NCBI RefSeq assembly: GCF_002514725.1
Contig: NZ_NTLB01000005.1
Coordinates: 186,001-250,000 of the forward strand
From: Mangrovitalea sediminis
Lineage (GTDB): Bacteria; Pseudomonadota; Gammaproteobacteria; Pseudomonadales; Oleiphilaceae
Length of the DNA stretch: 64,000 nucleotides
Direction of reading: 5' to 3'
In this document: positions 1 through 8,422 of the stretch, piece by piece
How positions within the stretch are numbered: position 1 is the first letter of the stretch
How the letters are laid out: each line of letters opens with the position of its first letter
The notes under the pieces: generated by a model
Told to the model about the DNA's origin: nothing
Databases searched by the model: none
Seen by the model: the letters and a program-made list of their open reading frames with translations, nothing else
Made by a program: the position numbers and the translations under genes

Positions 1-260
1 CTGTAGCGGAGGATCTCGATATCCTTATGGCTGGTCTGGCGATCCAGCACCTCGCCCATTTCCTGTAAGCCCAGGCGAATACCATAGTAGTCACCAAAGA
101 CATCGATGGTTGACTGTGGGTTTGTAACGAACAGCGACATCAGGCTGCTGTCCATAGTGGCTTCCGGACAGGTTCCGCGATGGGCAATCTGGTGTACCAG
201 CGCGGCCGCCTGGAAGACTCCGGCCAGAGCAACGGTGCGATCTTCTTGCGTATAGCTCAA
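1..260 (-). CDS. hflD: HflD family protein, 3' part outside window
   Basis: Partial gene; only the first 86 or so codons are present and the rest lies beyond position 1. The frame reads from a TTG at 258-260 that overlaps the mnmA stop (TTGA), giving [20 protein letters not shown], followed by [13 protein letters not shown] and [20 protein letters not shown]. This matches the N-terminus of HflD, a membrane-associated protein linked to lambda CII lysogenization control in E. coli and encoded directly after mnmA there too. No ATG occurs before residue 34, so TTG is the best start. The overlap suggests translational coupling with mnmA. Family assignment is firm from the motif pattern and synteny; its role in this organism is not known. 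Confidence 0.85.
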   Translation of the reverse strand, partial: MSYTQEDRTVALAGVFQAAALVHQIAHRGTCPEATMDSSLMSLFVTNPQSTIDVFGDYYGIRLGLQEMGEVLDRQTSHKDIEILRY

Positions 261-1438
261 GGGTGTGACGCCTTGTCGATAGGAATGGTATGCGTGAGAA
301 CAGCGCCGGCTTCAGCGATTTCATCATCACGGAAGCTTTGCTCAATAACACCGCCCCCGAGACAGATATCCCCCCGATAAAAGACCACGGACTGCCCCGG
401 CGTCACCGCTCTTTGGGGCTGGTCGAAAACAACATGGAATCCGCCGTCTACCTTTTCTACGACACAGTCCTGATCGGGCTGCCGGTAGCGCGTTTTGGCC
501 TTACAGCGCAAGGGCATGTCGGGAGCTTCTCCGGCGACCCAGTCAACGGTGCCGGTGGTCAGGGCGCGGGCGAAAAGCAGGGGGTTCTGTTTGCCTTGGA
601 CGACCACCAACACGTTGCGTTCCAGATCCTTTTTCGCGACATACCACGGCGCATCGCCATAGTCGCGCAGCCCGCCGATGCCGAGGCCCTCCCGCTGGCC
701 GATCGTATGATACATCAGGCCCTGGTGACGACCGATAACATCACCGTCCGGGGTCTGTATCTCGCCGGGCTGAGCGGGTAGGTATTGCTTGAGAAAGTCG
801 CGAAATTTGCGTTCGCCGATAAAGCAGATGCCGGTGGAATCCTTTTTATCGTGAGTGATCAAACCCTGTTCTTCGGCGAGTTCGCGTACGCGGGGCTTTT
901 CCAGCTCGCCAACCGGGAAGAGCGTTCGGGCGATCTTGTCGCCGGATACGGCGTGCAGGAAGTAACTCTGATCCTTGTTGGGGTCCAGGCCCTTGAGCAA
1001 CTGAGCCTGTCCTTCCGTCACGCGGGACCGGGTGTAATGGCCGGTCGCAATATAGTCGGCGCCCAGCGTCAGTGCGTAATCCAGAAATGCGCGGAATTTG
1101 ATCTCTTTATTGCAGAGAATGTCAGGATTGGGCGTGCGGCCCGCCTGATACTCTTCGAGGAAATGTTCGAATACCCGATCCCAATATTCGGCAGCGAAAC
1201 TCGCTGTATGCAGCTTGATGCCCAGGCGATCGCATACCGCTTGGGCGTCAGCGAGATCCTGCATGGCCGTGCAGTACTCGGTGCCGTCGTCCTCATCCCA
1301 GTTCTTCATGAACAGGCCTTCCACCTGGTAACCCTGTTGCTGCAACAGCAGGGCTGAGACGGAAGAGTCCACACCGCCGGACATGCCGACGATAACTCGG
1401 GTATCTTGGGGAGCCTTTTTCATGTCGTTGCGTTTCAT
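257..1438 (-). CDS. mnmA: tRNA-specific 2-thiouridylase MnmA
   Basis: Catalyses 2-thiolation of the wobble uridine (U34) of tRNA-Glu, -Gln and -Lys, using ATP and sulfur relayed from IscS. The PP-loop GMSGGVDSS lies at about residues 18-26. The two catalytic cysteines of the family are in [10 protein letters not shown] (about 108) and [11 protein letters not shown] (about 205). Length of 393 aa is close to the family norm (about 370). An internal Met at residue 6 (start 1423) gives an N-terminus nearer to that of E. coli MnmA and is an equally good start; neither has a strong Shine-Dalgarno. It follows nudJ by 95 bp and overlaps hflD, in the same order as E. coli rluE-nudJ-mnmA-hflD. Confidence 0.97.
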   Translation of the reverse strand: MKRNDMKKAPQDTRVIVGMSGGVDSSVSALLLQQQGYQVEGLFMKNWDEDDGTEYCTAMQDLADAQAVCDRLGIKLHTASFAAEYWDRVFEHFLEEYQAGRTPNPDILCNKEIKFRAFLDYALTLGADYIATGHYTRSRVTEGQAQLLKGLDPNKDQSYFLHAVSGDKIARTLFPVGELEKPRVRELAEEQGLITHDKKDSTGICFIGERKFRDFLKQYLPAQPGEIQTPDGDVIGRHQGLMYHTIGQREGLGIGGLRDYGDAPWYVAKKDLERNVLVVVQGKQNPLLFARALTTGTVDWVAGEAPDMPLRCKAKTRYRQPDQDCVVEKVDGGFHVVFDQPQRAVTPGQSVVFYRGDICLGGGVIEQSFRDDEIAEAGAVLTHTIPIDKASHP

Positions 1439-1533
1439 CTTGGATCGGTCAAAGAGGCGCTATTGTATCAATCTTGCGGCAAATTGCCCGGTTGCCTGTT
1501 GTGGATTGTACGCATGCAGGATCCCGCGACGGC

Positions 1534-1998
1534 CTAGGCTTGGTTGGAAGGCTCTGCCTGCAATTCCCGAATAACGTCCAGCGGCCAGCGACGCCCCTGG
1601 CGATAATCGTCGATACATTGCATCACCAGTGGGCTGCGTAGGGATTCGGCACGTGCCAGCAGGGCGTCATAGGACAGCCAGTGGGCGGCTACGATATCCG
1701 GGTCCAGCTCCGTAGTAACCTGTTCGACCGCCTTTGCGACAAAGCAGAAGCGGTAGTATGTCACGCCGTTTGCGGGCGCTTTCCAGGTATAGAGGCCGAG
1801 AAATTCCGTCGGTTCCACCTGCCAGCCGGTTTCCTCCAGGGCTTCACGACGGGCCGCATCGATCAGCGATTCGTTCTCTTCGACGTGGCCTGCGGGCTGG
1901 TTGAACACACGGGCCTCTTCCCGGCCTTCTTCGACCATAAGGAACTGGCCGTCGGTTTCGACGACGACTGCGACCGTAGCGTGGGGTGTCCAGCTCAT
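1534..1998 (-). CDS. nudJ: NUDIX hydrolase, NudJ-type
   Basis: Pyrophosphohydrolase of the Nudix family; E. coli NudJ acts on nucleoside di/triphosphates and thiamine (hydroxymethylpyrimidine) pyrophosphate. The Nudix box is complete, from GHVEENESL through REALEETGW, at about residues 37-59, with the Mg-binding REALEE. Length of 154 aa is normal. The start ATG at 1998 is 2 bp downstream of the rluE stop, so the two are probably cotranscribed and translationally coupled. Identification as NudJ rests on sequence plus its place between rluE and mnmA; the exact substrate is inferred. Confidence 0.9.
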   Translation of the reverse strand: MSWTPHATVAVVVETDGQFLMVEEGREEARVFNQPAGHVEENESLIDAARREALEETGWQVEPTEFLGLYTWKAPANGVTYYRFCFVAKAVEQVTTELDPDIVAAHWLSYDALLARAESLRSPLVMQCIDDYRQGRRWPLDVIRELQAEPSNQA

Positions 1999-2000
1999 GG

Positions 2001-2639
2001 TTATGGGCTCCTCTTGTGTCGGGTGGCGTGGGTGCGAGGCTTGGGTGTCGGGCGCTGGCCGCCCTGTCGTCGAGCCGGCCGAGAGGCGCCCTGCGACAGG
2101 TGTACGGACAGGACGCGGGATTCGCCCGGCGCAAGACCCTGTAGTGTCCAGTCGCCCACAGCCCAGCGAACCAGGCGCAGTGTAGGGTAGCCTACCGCAG
2201 CCGTCATGCGGCGAACCTGACGATTGCGGCCCTCGGACAAAGTCAGTTCCAGCCAGCTGGTCGGGATCTGGCGCCGTTCACGTACGGGAGGCTGGCGTGG
2301 CCAAAGGTCCGGGGCTGAAATCCGGCGCGCCTGGGCCGGGCGAGTGGGGCCGTCGTTCAGATTGATGCCGTGACGGAGTGCGTCGAGGGCTTCGTCGCTG
2401 ATAGTGCCTTCGACTTGTACCCAATAGGTTTTGGGGAGTTTAAAGCGTGGGGAGGCGATTCGGGCCTGCAGGCTGCCGTCGTCGGTCAACAGGACCAGTC
2501 CCTCGGAGTCGTAGTCCAGACGCCCGGCAGCGTAGACGTTAGGCACGTCTACGTAGTCGGCCAGCGTGGCCCGCCCTTTCGTATCGGTGAACTGGCAGAG
2601 CACGTTGAACGGCTTGTTAAGAAGGATCAGTGTTGCCAT
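2001..2639 (-). CDS. rluE: 23S rRNA pseudouridine synthase RluE
   Basis: RsuA/RluE-family pseudouridine synthase; RluE modifies U2457 of 23S rRNA in E. coli. The catalytic motif [11 protein letters not shown] is at about residues 38-48 with its essential Asp, and the protein starts directly with the catalytic domain ([17 protein letters not shown]) without an S4 domain, as RluE does. The RNRQVRRM motif typical of the family is near residue 135. The C-terminal tail is basic and low-complexity (residues about 185-212). It is the first gene of the rluE-nudJ-mnmA-hflD run and is divergent from icd across a 391-bp shared regulatory region. Confidence 0.93.
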   Translation of the reverse strand: MATLILLNKPFNVLCQFTDTKGRATLADYVDVPNVYAAGRLDYDSEGLVLLTDDGSLQARIASPRFKLPKTYWVQVEGTISDEALDALRHGINLNDGPTRPAQARRISAPDLWPRQPPVRERRQIPTSWLELTLSEGRNRQVRRMTAAVGYPTLRLVRWAVGDWTLQGLAPGESRVLSVHLSQGASRPARRQGGQRPTPKPRTHATRHKRSP

Positions 2640-3030
2640 GGATGCGTCGTGTCGCGATTTGTAATAAAATTACGCCCGGCAGGGAGGGGCTTAGATCTTC
2701 GTGTAATAAAACTACAAAAACGGCTTCATTCCCTCTAATATACTGCCGACAGCTCAGAAGCGCTTAATGGGAAGCGAAGTGTAGTCGTTCGCTCCCAGGT
2801 TTGATAGCGATGTATGACGGCGACGCCGCCACCTGTCATAACCCCCCGCCAGGTGCCTGTCACTGAAGCGTGTCCGTCACAAGAGGATGGGGTGCTCAGA
2901 TTTCGGTGGAGGTCCGGTTTGCTCATCGCATCGGCTGCTTGCGGCCGCCCCCCGGCCCGGATGTCCACGCTAGCTATCAGCTACAGCTATCAAAACGTGC
3001 ATCTTTCGTTTCACCAATACGGAGACAAGC
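2640..3030. other. Divergent rluE-icd intergenic region
   Basis: 391 bp between two divergent genes. Besides the two palindromic boxes and the possible -10 at 2739-2744, the stretch 2751-3030 would be a long icd leader. It contains no convincing ORF. A rather G+C-rich patch lies around 2935-2965. No riboswitch or terminator was recognised. Confidence 0.6.
2660..2716. promoter_or_regulatory. Two HexR-like palindromic operator boxes
   Basis: Two near-identical 15-bp palindromes, TGTAATAAAATTACG at 2660-2674 and TGTAATAAAACTACA at 2702-2716. Their starts are 42 bp apart, four turns of B-DNA. They resemble the HexR consensus TGTAATTAAATTACA known for RpiR-family regulators of central carbon metabolism in Gammaproteobacteria; RccR sites are similar. 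A TATACT at 2739-2744 could be an icd -10, which would place the second box over its -35 region. The first box ends 21 bp from the rluE start. Binding is inferred from motif similarity only. Confidence 0.55.
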
Positions 3031-4293
3031 ATGGGATACCAAAAGATTACGGTTCCTAAAGACGGTGACAAAATCACTGTTAACGCGGACCTGTCCCTGA
3101 ACGTACCTAACCACCCCATTATTCCTTTCATCGAAGGCGACGGTATCGGTACAGATATCACGCCGGCCATGATGAAGGTGGTTAATGCCGCGGTCCAAAA
3201 GGCTTACGGTTCCAAGCGTTCCATCGTATGGATGGAAGTATACTGTGGTGAGAAGTCGACCAAGATTTACGGTCCGGACGTCTGGCTGCCGGAAGAAACC
3301 CTGGAAGTGCTGCGAGAGTATTCTGTCAGCATCAAGGGCCCTCTGACGACGCCGGTGGGCGGTGGTTTCCGCTCCCTGAACGTTGCCCTGCGCCAGGAGT
3401 TGGATCTTTACGCCTGTATCCGCCCGGTGCGTTGGTTCAAGGGTGTTCCCAGCCCGGTCAACCATCCCGAGCTGACCGACATGATTATCTTCCGTGAGAA
3501 TTCGGAGGATATCTACGCAGGTATCGAGTGGAAGGCTGACTCGGAAGATGCCAAGAAGCTGATTCGCTTCCTGCGCGAAGAAATGGGTGTCAAGAACATC
3601 CGTTTCCCCGAAGGCTGTGGTATCGGCGTTAAGCCGGTGTCGAAGGAAGGTACGCAGCGTCTGGTGCGCAAGGCGATTCAGTACGCGATCGACAACGATA
3701 TGCCCTCCGTTACCTTGGTGCACAAGGGCAATATCATGAAGTTCACCGAAGGTGCTTTCCGTGACTGGGGTTACGAGTTAGCACGTGATCGTTATGGTGC
3801 AGAGCCCCTTGACGGTGGTCCCTGGCACACGATCAAGAATCCTGTGACTGGCCGCGACATCATCATCAAGGATGTTATCGCCGACGCCTTCCTGCAGCAG
3901 ATCCTGATGCGTCCCAATGAGTACAGCGTCATCGCGACCCTGAACCTCAACGGCGACTACATCTCCGATGCCCTGGCCGCGGAAGTGGGTGGTATCGGTA
4001 TCGCTCCGGGCGCCAACATCGGTGGTTCCATAGCCATGTTCGAGGCTACCCACGGTACGGCGCCGAAGTACGCCGGCCAGGATAAGGTGAACCCTGGTTC
4101 ATTGATCCTGTCTGCGGAAATGATGCTGCGCCACATGGGCTGGTCCGAAGCCGCAGACCTGATTATCAAAGGCGTTGAAGGGGCGATCGAGGCGAAGACG
4201 GTTACTTACGACTTCGAACGTCTGATGCCTGATGCCACGCTGCTCAAGTGCTCCGAATTTGGTGACGCTGTCGTTACCAATATGGACCGCTGA
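3031..4293 (+). CDS. icd: NADP-dependent isocitrate dehydrogenase
   Basis: Oxidatively decarboxylates isocitrate to 2-oxoglutarate in the TCA cycle. Protein of 420 aa, E. coli Icd type. Substrate and regulatory region [20 protein letters not shown] (about 110-130) includes the serine that AceK phosphorylates in E. coli. Motif [12 protein letters not shown] and [17 protein letters not shown] are present; the Lys-Tyr of PKYAG indicates NADP rather than NAD specificity. Shine-Dalgarno ACGGAGA lies just upstream of the ATG. Single-gene unit, divergent from rluE. The shared operator boxes suggest control at the branch between the TCA cycle and glyoxylate shunt, an inference. Confidence 0.98.
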   Translation: MGYQKITVPKDGDKITVNADLSLNVPNHPIIPFIEGDGIGTDITPAMMKVVNAAVQKAYGSKRSIVWMEVYCGEKSTKIYGPDVWLPEETLEVLREYSVSIKGPLTTPVGGGFRSLNVALRQELDLYACIRPVRWFKGVPSPVNHPELTDMIIFRENSEDIYAGIEWKADSEDAKKLIRFLREEMGVKNIRFPEGCGIGVKPVSKEGTQRLVRKAIQYAIDNDMPSVTLVHKGNIMKFTEGAFRDWGYELARDRYGAEPLDGGPWHTIKNPVTGRDIIIKDVIADAFLQQILMRPNEYSVIATLNLNGDYISDALAAEVGGIGIAPGANIGGSIAMFEATHGTAPKYAGQDKVNPGSLILSAEMMLRHMGWSEAADLIIKGVEGAIEAKTVTYDFERLMPDATLLKCSEFGDAVVTNMDR

Positions 4294-4337
4294 GTGGTTT
4301 GACGGGGCCACCGGCCTTGCGCTGGTGAGTCCCGACT

Positions 4338-4365
4338 TTTGGCGGGAGCGGTTGCTTCCGCCAAA
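4338..4365 (+). terminator. Hairpin downstream of icd
   Basis: Inverted repeat TTTGGCGG (4338-4345) and CCGCCAAA (4358-4365) with a 12-nt loop, 45 bp after the icd stop. A uridine tract is poor (TTCCTG), so it may be a weak or Rho-assisted terminator or an mRNA-stabilising stem. Confidence 0.45.
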
Positions 4366-4506
4366 TTCCTGAACCCTGCCTTCGTTTTGTCTCTTGTTCA
4401 GGTTGTAAATCTGAATTAGCCATATCTACGTATAACGACAACTCGATCTTCGTCTTATGGTGTGGATAGTGGCTGTGGTGATAAAAAAGGCAGTATAAGA
4501 GAGCCT

Positions 4507-4571
4507 CCTTGCCAGACATCTTGATACTTGGCAAGGTAGTTAGGCAGTGCCCCTTTTTTGCAGGCGCAAAA
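4507..4571. terminator. Paired hairpins between icd and cspD
   Basis: Two inverted repeats: CCTTGCCA (4507-4514) with TGGCAAGG (4529-4536), and TTTTGC (4556-4561) with GCAAAA (4566-4571). They lie between two convergent genes and may serve as a bidirectional terminator. Nothing else is recognised in the 4294-4639 gap. Confidence 0.4.
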
Positions 4572-4639
4572 AGACTCAGCCTATTGACGTCATCAAGGGG
4601 CTGTACGGAATGCCGGCTTAGTGGCTGGCGCTAGTCCTT

Positions 4640-4912
4640 TTAGGCGTTTGCGGCTACCGCGGTGACTTGAGCGGTTTCAGGTTCATGCTCCGCCTGCTGC
4701 TCAAGCTTGTCCTGCGGAACGATATTGACCGCATGAGTGCCCTTATCGCTCGGCTGCTTTTCGAAGCTGACGCTTTGACCCGCTTTCAGTGTCTTATAAC
4801 CTTCCATCTGGATGGAAGAAAAGTGCGCGAAGAGGTCTTCGCTGCAACCGTCTTCAATGATGAAGCCGTAGCCCTTGGCATTGTTGAACCATTTCACTTT
4901 ACCTTGAGGCAT
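4640..4912 (-). CDS. cspD: Cold-shock domain protein, CspD-like
   Basis: Small single-stranded nucleic-acid-binding protein; E. coli CspD inhibits replication in stationary phase and is also divergent from clpS. The start is placed at the Met of [18 protein letters not shown] (ATG at 4910-4912) because it has a GGGAG Shine-Dalgarno and fits the family; a longer frame reaches 4957 but lacks support. RNP1 (KGYGFI) and RNP2 (DLFAHF) are intact. Length of 90 aa; the last 20 or so residues are Glu/Gln/Ala-rich beyond the cold-shock fold, as in CspD proteins. Confident as a CSP, less so as CspD specifically. Confidence 0.9.
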   Translation of the reverse strand: MPQGKVKWFNNAKGYGFIIEDGCSEDLFAHFSSIQMEGYKTLKAGQSVSFEKQPSDKGTHAVNIVPQDKLEQQAEHEPETAQVTAVAANA

Positions 4913-5233
4913 TTTCCACTCCCTTGTTTCATCGTTTTTATAAGCAAAACGCTGCAAGTCATGTCCTCGGGATATTTAATTGTTATATAACGATATTAAT
5001 CCCGTACCAACAGCGCCCACTGGCTACTTTTGACTAATCTTCATACATAGTCAAGATGCGTGAATGGTGGTTCGCAGGTGTTGCAGGGCGCTATGATAGA
5101 AGTAGCTTGAAGGCCGGCAAATGAATCGGGAAGCTTGGGGTTGTGACATGTGCCTATGGTCATCCGCAAGCCTTGAATTCAGTGTCCGGAGTAACCATTT
5201 GACACATTTGGATTCACCAATCCGGTGAGAAAC
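4913..5233. other. Divergent cspD-clpS intergenic region
   Basis: 321 bp between divergent genes. It holds a perfect 10-bp palindrome GTTATATAAC at 4982-4991 and, nearer clpS, a TTGACA hexamer at about 5199-5204 without a clear -10. No ORF or RNA gene was recognised. Confidence 0.45.
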
Positions 5234-5593
5234 ATGCTTAAACTGGAAAATAGTCTACTAATATTGAATCAAGGAGGTGATCACGAAGGGGAGCGCGAAG
5301 ACGGCGTCGCACTGGAGTCGGCGAAACCCGCGCTTAAGCGTCCATCGATGTATCGGGTTGTCATGATGAATGACGACTATACGCCAATGGATTTCGTGGT
5401 TGACGTATTGATGAAGTTTTTTGGCATGGATGAAGAGAAGGCCACGCAGGTGATGCTGATCGTACATACGCAGGGTAAGGCAGTCTGTGGGGTTTACACG
5501 AGGGATATTGCAGAAACCAAGGCAGCACAGGTGAATCAATATTCCTCTGAGTGTGAACATCCGCTACTCTGCGAGATAGAACGTGCCGACTGA
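5234..5593 (+). CDS. clpS: ATP-dependent Clp protease adaptor ClpS
   Basis: Adaptor that binds N-terminal bulky hydrophobic residues (primary N-degrons) and hands substrates to ClpA-ClpP. The core starts at about residue 36 ([17 protein letters not shown]). The N-degron pocket residues are visible: [11 protein letters not shown], the [19 protein letters not shown] region and the C-terminal [12 protein letters not shown]. Start chosen at ATG 5234 with GGTGAG upstream; a GTG at 5225 is in frame. Length of 119 aa is normal. It lies 18 bp before clpA. Codons 13-16 contain an unusually strong anti-Shine-Dalgarno match, noted separately. Confidence 0.96.
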   Translation: MLKLENSLLILNQGGDHEGEREDGVALESAKPALKRPSMYRVVMMNDDYTPMDFVVDVLMKFFGMDEEKATQVMLIVHTQGKAVCGVYTRDIAETKAAQVNQYSSECEHPLLCEIERAD

Positions 5594-5611
5594 TAGATAT
5601 CGGGGTGACCA

Positions 5612-7885
5612 ATGTTGAGCAAAGACCTCGAAATGACGCTGAATGCAGCGTTCAAGAATGCGCGGGACAAACGTCATGAATTCATGACCGTCGAACACCT
5701 TTTGCTGGCGTTACTGGATAACGATTCGGCAATCAAGGTGTTGCGTGCCTGTGGCGCCGATTTGGGGCGGCTACGGGAGGAGCTGACGGAGTTTGTCGAT
5801 TCCACCACACCATTGATTCCCAATAACGACGCCGAACGCGAAACCCAACCTACGTTGGGCTTCCAGCGTGTTCTGCAGCGTGCCGTTTTCCATGTCCAGT
5901 CTTCCGGCAAGAAGGAGGTCACGGGTGCCAATGTGCTCGTCGCCATCTTCAGTGAGCAGGAAAGCCAGGCAGTTTATGCGCTGAAGAAACAGAACGTCGC
6001 CCGTATCGATATCGTCAACTTCATCTCCCACGGCATCAGCAAAGTGCCTGGACACGATGGTCAGGAAGGTGATGAAGGCGTACAGGGGCAGGAAGAGGGT
6101 AGCGAAGAGGGTGGCGTGGGCAACCCCCTGGAATCCTATGCCACCAACCTGAACGAACAAGCCCGTCGCGGCCGGATCGATCCACTGATCGGTCGGGAGC
6201 GGGAGGTCGAGCGTGTGGTCCAGATACTGGTCCGCCGCCGCAAGAACAATCCGCTGCTGGTCGGTGAGGCCGGTGTCGGCAAAACCGCAATTGCCGAGGG
6301 GCTGGCGAAGCAGATCGTCGATAAGCAGGTGCCCGAAATCATCGCGGATGCCGTCGTATATTCGCTGGACCTGGGCGCGCTCCTGGCTGGTACCAAATAT
6401 CGCGGTGACTTCGAGAAGCGGTTCAAGGCGCTGTTGGCGGAACTGAAAAAACAGAAGCATGCGATTCTGTTCATCGATGAAATTCACACGATCATCGGCG
6501 CGGGATCAGCTTCTGGTGGGGTTATGGATGCTTCGAACCTACTCAAACCGTTGTTGAGTTCGGGTGAGATCCGCTGCATCGGCTCGACGACCTTCTCCGA
6601 ATTCCGGGGTATTTTCGAGAAAGACAGTGCCTTGGCACGCCGCTTTCAGAAGATCGATGTCAACGAGCCCAGCGTCGATGACACGTATCAGATCCTGCGT
6701 GGCTTAAAGAGTCATTTTGAGAAACACCATGATCTGAAATACACCGACAAGGCGTTGCGCTCCGCAGCCGAGCTGGCGGCTCGTTATATCACGGACCGTC
6801 ATTTGCCCGATAAAGCGATCGACGTGATTGATGAGGCTGGCGCTCGTCAGCGTCTTGTGCCCGCGAACAAGCGCAAGAAGGTGATTGGTGTTTCAGCGAT
6901 CGAGGATGTCGTAGCGACCATCGCGCGGATTCCGCCGAAGAATGTTTCGTCGACGGATAAGGATCTGCTGCGCAAGTTGGAGCGGGATCTCAAGATGGTG
7001 GTGTTCGGGCAGGATCGAGCCATCGAGTCGCTGTCGACGGCGATCAAGCTGGCGCGTGCAGGCTTGAAGTCGCCTGAGAAGCCGGAGGGTGCCTTCCTGT
7101 TCGCGGGTCCCACCGGTGTCGGTAAGACTGAAGTGACCCGCCAGTTGGCGAAGATCCTGGGTATCGAGTTGGTACGCTTCGATATGTCGGAGTACATGGA
7201 GCGTCATACGGTATCGCGTCTGATCGGTGCCCCTCCGGGGTATGTCGGCTTTGACCAGGGCGGTTTGCTGACGGAATCGATCAACAAGCATCCGCATTGC
7301 GTGTTGCTGCTGGATGAGATCGAGAAGGCCCACCCGGAAGTGTTCAACCTGCTGCTGCAGGTGATGGACCACGGGACCCTGACCGATAACAACGGTCGTA
7401 AAGCGGATTTCCGTCATGTCATCATCGTAATGACAACGAACGCCGGAGCTGAAAGTCTGGCGCGACGTTCAATCGGCTTCCAGGAGCAGGATAACAGTAC
7501 GGATGCCATGGAGGTGATCACCAAGATGTTCACGCCAGAGTTCCGTAACCGGTTGGATGGCATCATTCAGTTCTCCGCGCTCAATCGGGATACCATCACC
7601 CATGTGGTGGACAAATTCCTCGTTGAGCTGCAGGCGCAGTTGGATGAGAAACGTGTGGTTCTGCACGTGGATGAGGCGGCCAAACGCTGGCTGGCCGAGC
7701 ATGGCTACGACGACAAGATGGGCGCTCGCCCGATGGCGCGCCTGATCCAGGAGAAGATCAAGAAGCCTATGGCGGAGGAAATTCTCTTTGGACGACTCGC
7801 GGATAATGGGGGTGAGGTTTCTATTACCCTCAAGGGCGACGAACTCGAGTTTGAGTTCGAGGCGGAGCCTGCTGAAGCGGTCTAA
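5612..7885 (+). CDS. clpA: ATP-dependent Clp protease ATP-binding subunit ClpA
   Basis: Double AAA+ unfoldase that feeds ClpP. N-domain (double Clp repeat) at about 1-145, an acidic Gly/Glu/Gln linker at about 150-168, D1 with Walker A GEAGVGKT (about 217-224) and Walker B LFIDEIHT, D2 with Walker A GPTGVGKT (about 498-505) and Walker B LLLDEIEKAHPE. The IGF tripeptide that docks into ClpP is at about residues 618-620 (RRSIGFQEQ). Full length at 757 aa. Cotranscribed with clpS and followed by a strong terminator. Confidence 0.98.
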   Translation: MLSKDLEMTLNAAFKNARDKRHEFMTVEHLLLALLDNDSAIKVLRACGADLGRLREELTEFVDSTTPLIPNNDAERETQPTLGFQRVLQRAVFHVQSSGKKEVTGANVLVAIFSEQESQAVYALKKQNVARIDIVNFISHGISKVPGHDGQEGDEGVQGQEEGSEEGGVGNPLESYATNLNEQARRGRIDPLIGREREVERVVQILVRRRKNNPLLVGEAGVGKTAIAEGLAKQIVDKQVPEIIADAVVYSLDLGALLAGTKYRGDFEKRFKALLAELKKQKHAILFIDEIHTIIGAGSASGGVMDASNLLKPLLSSGEIRCIGSTTFSEFRGIFEKDSALARRFQKIDVNEPSVDDTYQILRGLKSHFEKHHDLKYTDKALRSAAELAARYITDRHLPDKAIDVIDEAGARQRLVPANKRKKVIGVSAIEDVVATIARIPPKNVSSTDKDLLRKLERDLKMVVFGQDRAIESLSTAIKLARAGLKSPEKPEGAFLFAGPTGVGKTEVTRQLAKILGIELVRFDMSEYMERHTVSRLIGAPPGYVGFDQGGLLTESINKHPHCVLLLDEIEKAHPEVFNLLLQVMDHGTLTDNNGRKADFRHVIIVMTTNAGAESLARRSIGFQEQDNSTDAMEVITKMFTPEFRNRLDGIIQFSALNRDTITHVVDKFLVELQAQLDEKRVVLHVDEAAKRWLAEHGYDDKMGARPMARLIQEKIKKPMAEEILFGRLADNGGEVSITLKGDELEFEFEAEPAEAV

Positions 7886-7905
7886 GTTGATGTAGTCGCT
7901 CGTTT

Positions 7906-7942
7906 AAAAGGCGCGGTCCTGAAAGGGGCTGCGCCTTTTTTA
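7906..7942 (+). terminator. Rho-independent terminator after clpA
   Basis: AAAAGGCGC (7906-7914) pairs with GCGCCTTTT (7931-7939), followed by further T residues. It begins 20 bp after the clpA stop and closes the clpS-clpA unit. Confidence 0.85.
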
Positions 7943-8078
7943 TAGGCGTTGTTGTGAATAAGGCGCTGTGAGGTATGGCTTATGGGCCATAGCGAAACTC
8001 CTACGGCATGCGTAATGGCCTTCAGTTACTCGTCTGGCCCCCTAAAAAAAGGATCGTCGCGGATTAGCGTGAAAAGCC

Positions 8079-8234
8079 GTAGGGCGCAATAACCGAAGGG
8101 CATTGCGCCGAATGAGACGCCACTCGGTGTAACAACACCCCATGACTGACCAACGGCGATACTACACCCGGAAGCTAAACTCGGAGTTTGCCTGCTGCCA
8201 TGCGGCGCAATGCCCTTCGGTTATTGCGCCCTAC
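8079..8234. mobile_element. MITE-like element with 32-bp perfect terminal inverted repeats
   Basis: The left arm 8079-8110 begins GTAGGGCGCAATAACCGAAG. It is the exact reverse complement of the right arm 8203-8234. The arms flank a 92-bp interior with no ORF. Total size is 156 bp. No clear target-site duplication is visible and no second copy was noticed in this window. Non-autonomous transposon or a large REP-type element are the main options; the identity is inferred from structure. Confidence 0.6.
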
Positions 8235-8362
8235 CGATGGAGCAAGCGCTAACCTCCAGGTATGACAAAGGGGTATCGGGGCAGCGACTTCTCTTTGAAA
8301 TCAAAGCCGCTTTTCCCGGTAAAGTGCGATGAACCTAAAAAATGGGGCTGACGGGTAATCAG

Positions 8363-8398
8363 CTGACCACTCGTTGAGAGCAAAGAGTGGTCAGTTTA
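8363..8398 (+). terminator. Hairpin with T-rich tail
   Basis: CTGACCACTC (8363-8372) pairs perfectly with GAGTGGTCAG (8385-8394) and is followed by TTTATA on the plus strand. It sits 24 bp beyond the stop of the minus-strand acyltransferase and may stop transcription from either side. Confidence 0.6.
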
Positions 8399-8422
8399 TA
8401 TTCCATGAACCAGCTGTCGGAG

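Larger units (their letters stand above)
7943..8422. other. Gene-free stretch between clpA and the acyltransferase
   Basis: About 480 bp without a plausible gene. It holds the MITE-like element and the 8363-8398 hairpin. A short inverted repeat GGGCCA (about 7984) and TGGCCC (about 8034) is also present. Likely an insertion hot-spot junction. Confidence 0.5.

Noticed and set aside
4274-4534. 86-codon open frame downstream of icd on the minus strand
   Set aside because: It overlaps the icd end and hairpins between convergent genes, with no family resemblance.
5271-5282. Internal translation start in clpS after the strong Shine-Dalgarno-like match
   Set aside because: No ATG, GTG or TTG occurs at suitable spacing in any frame, and ClpS homologues begin further upstream.
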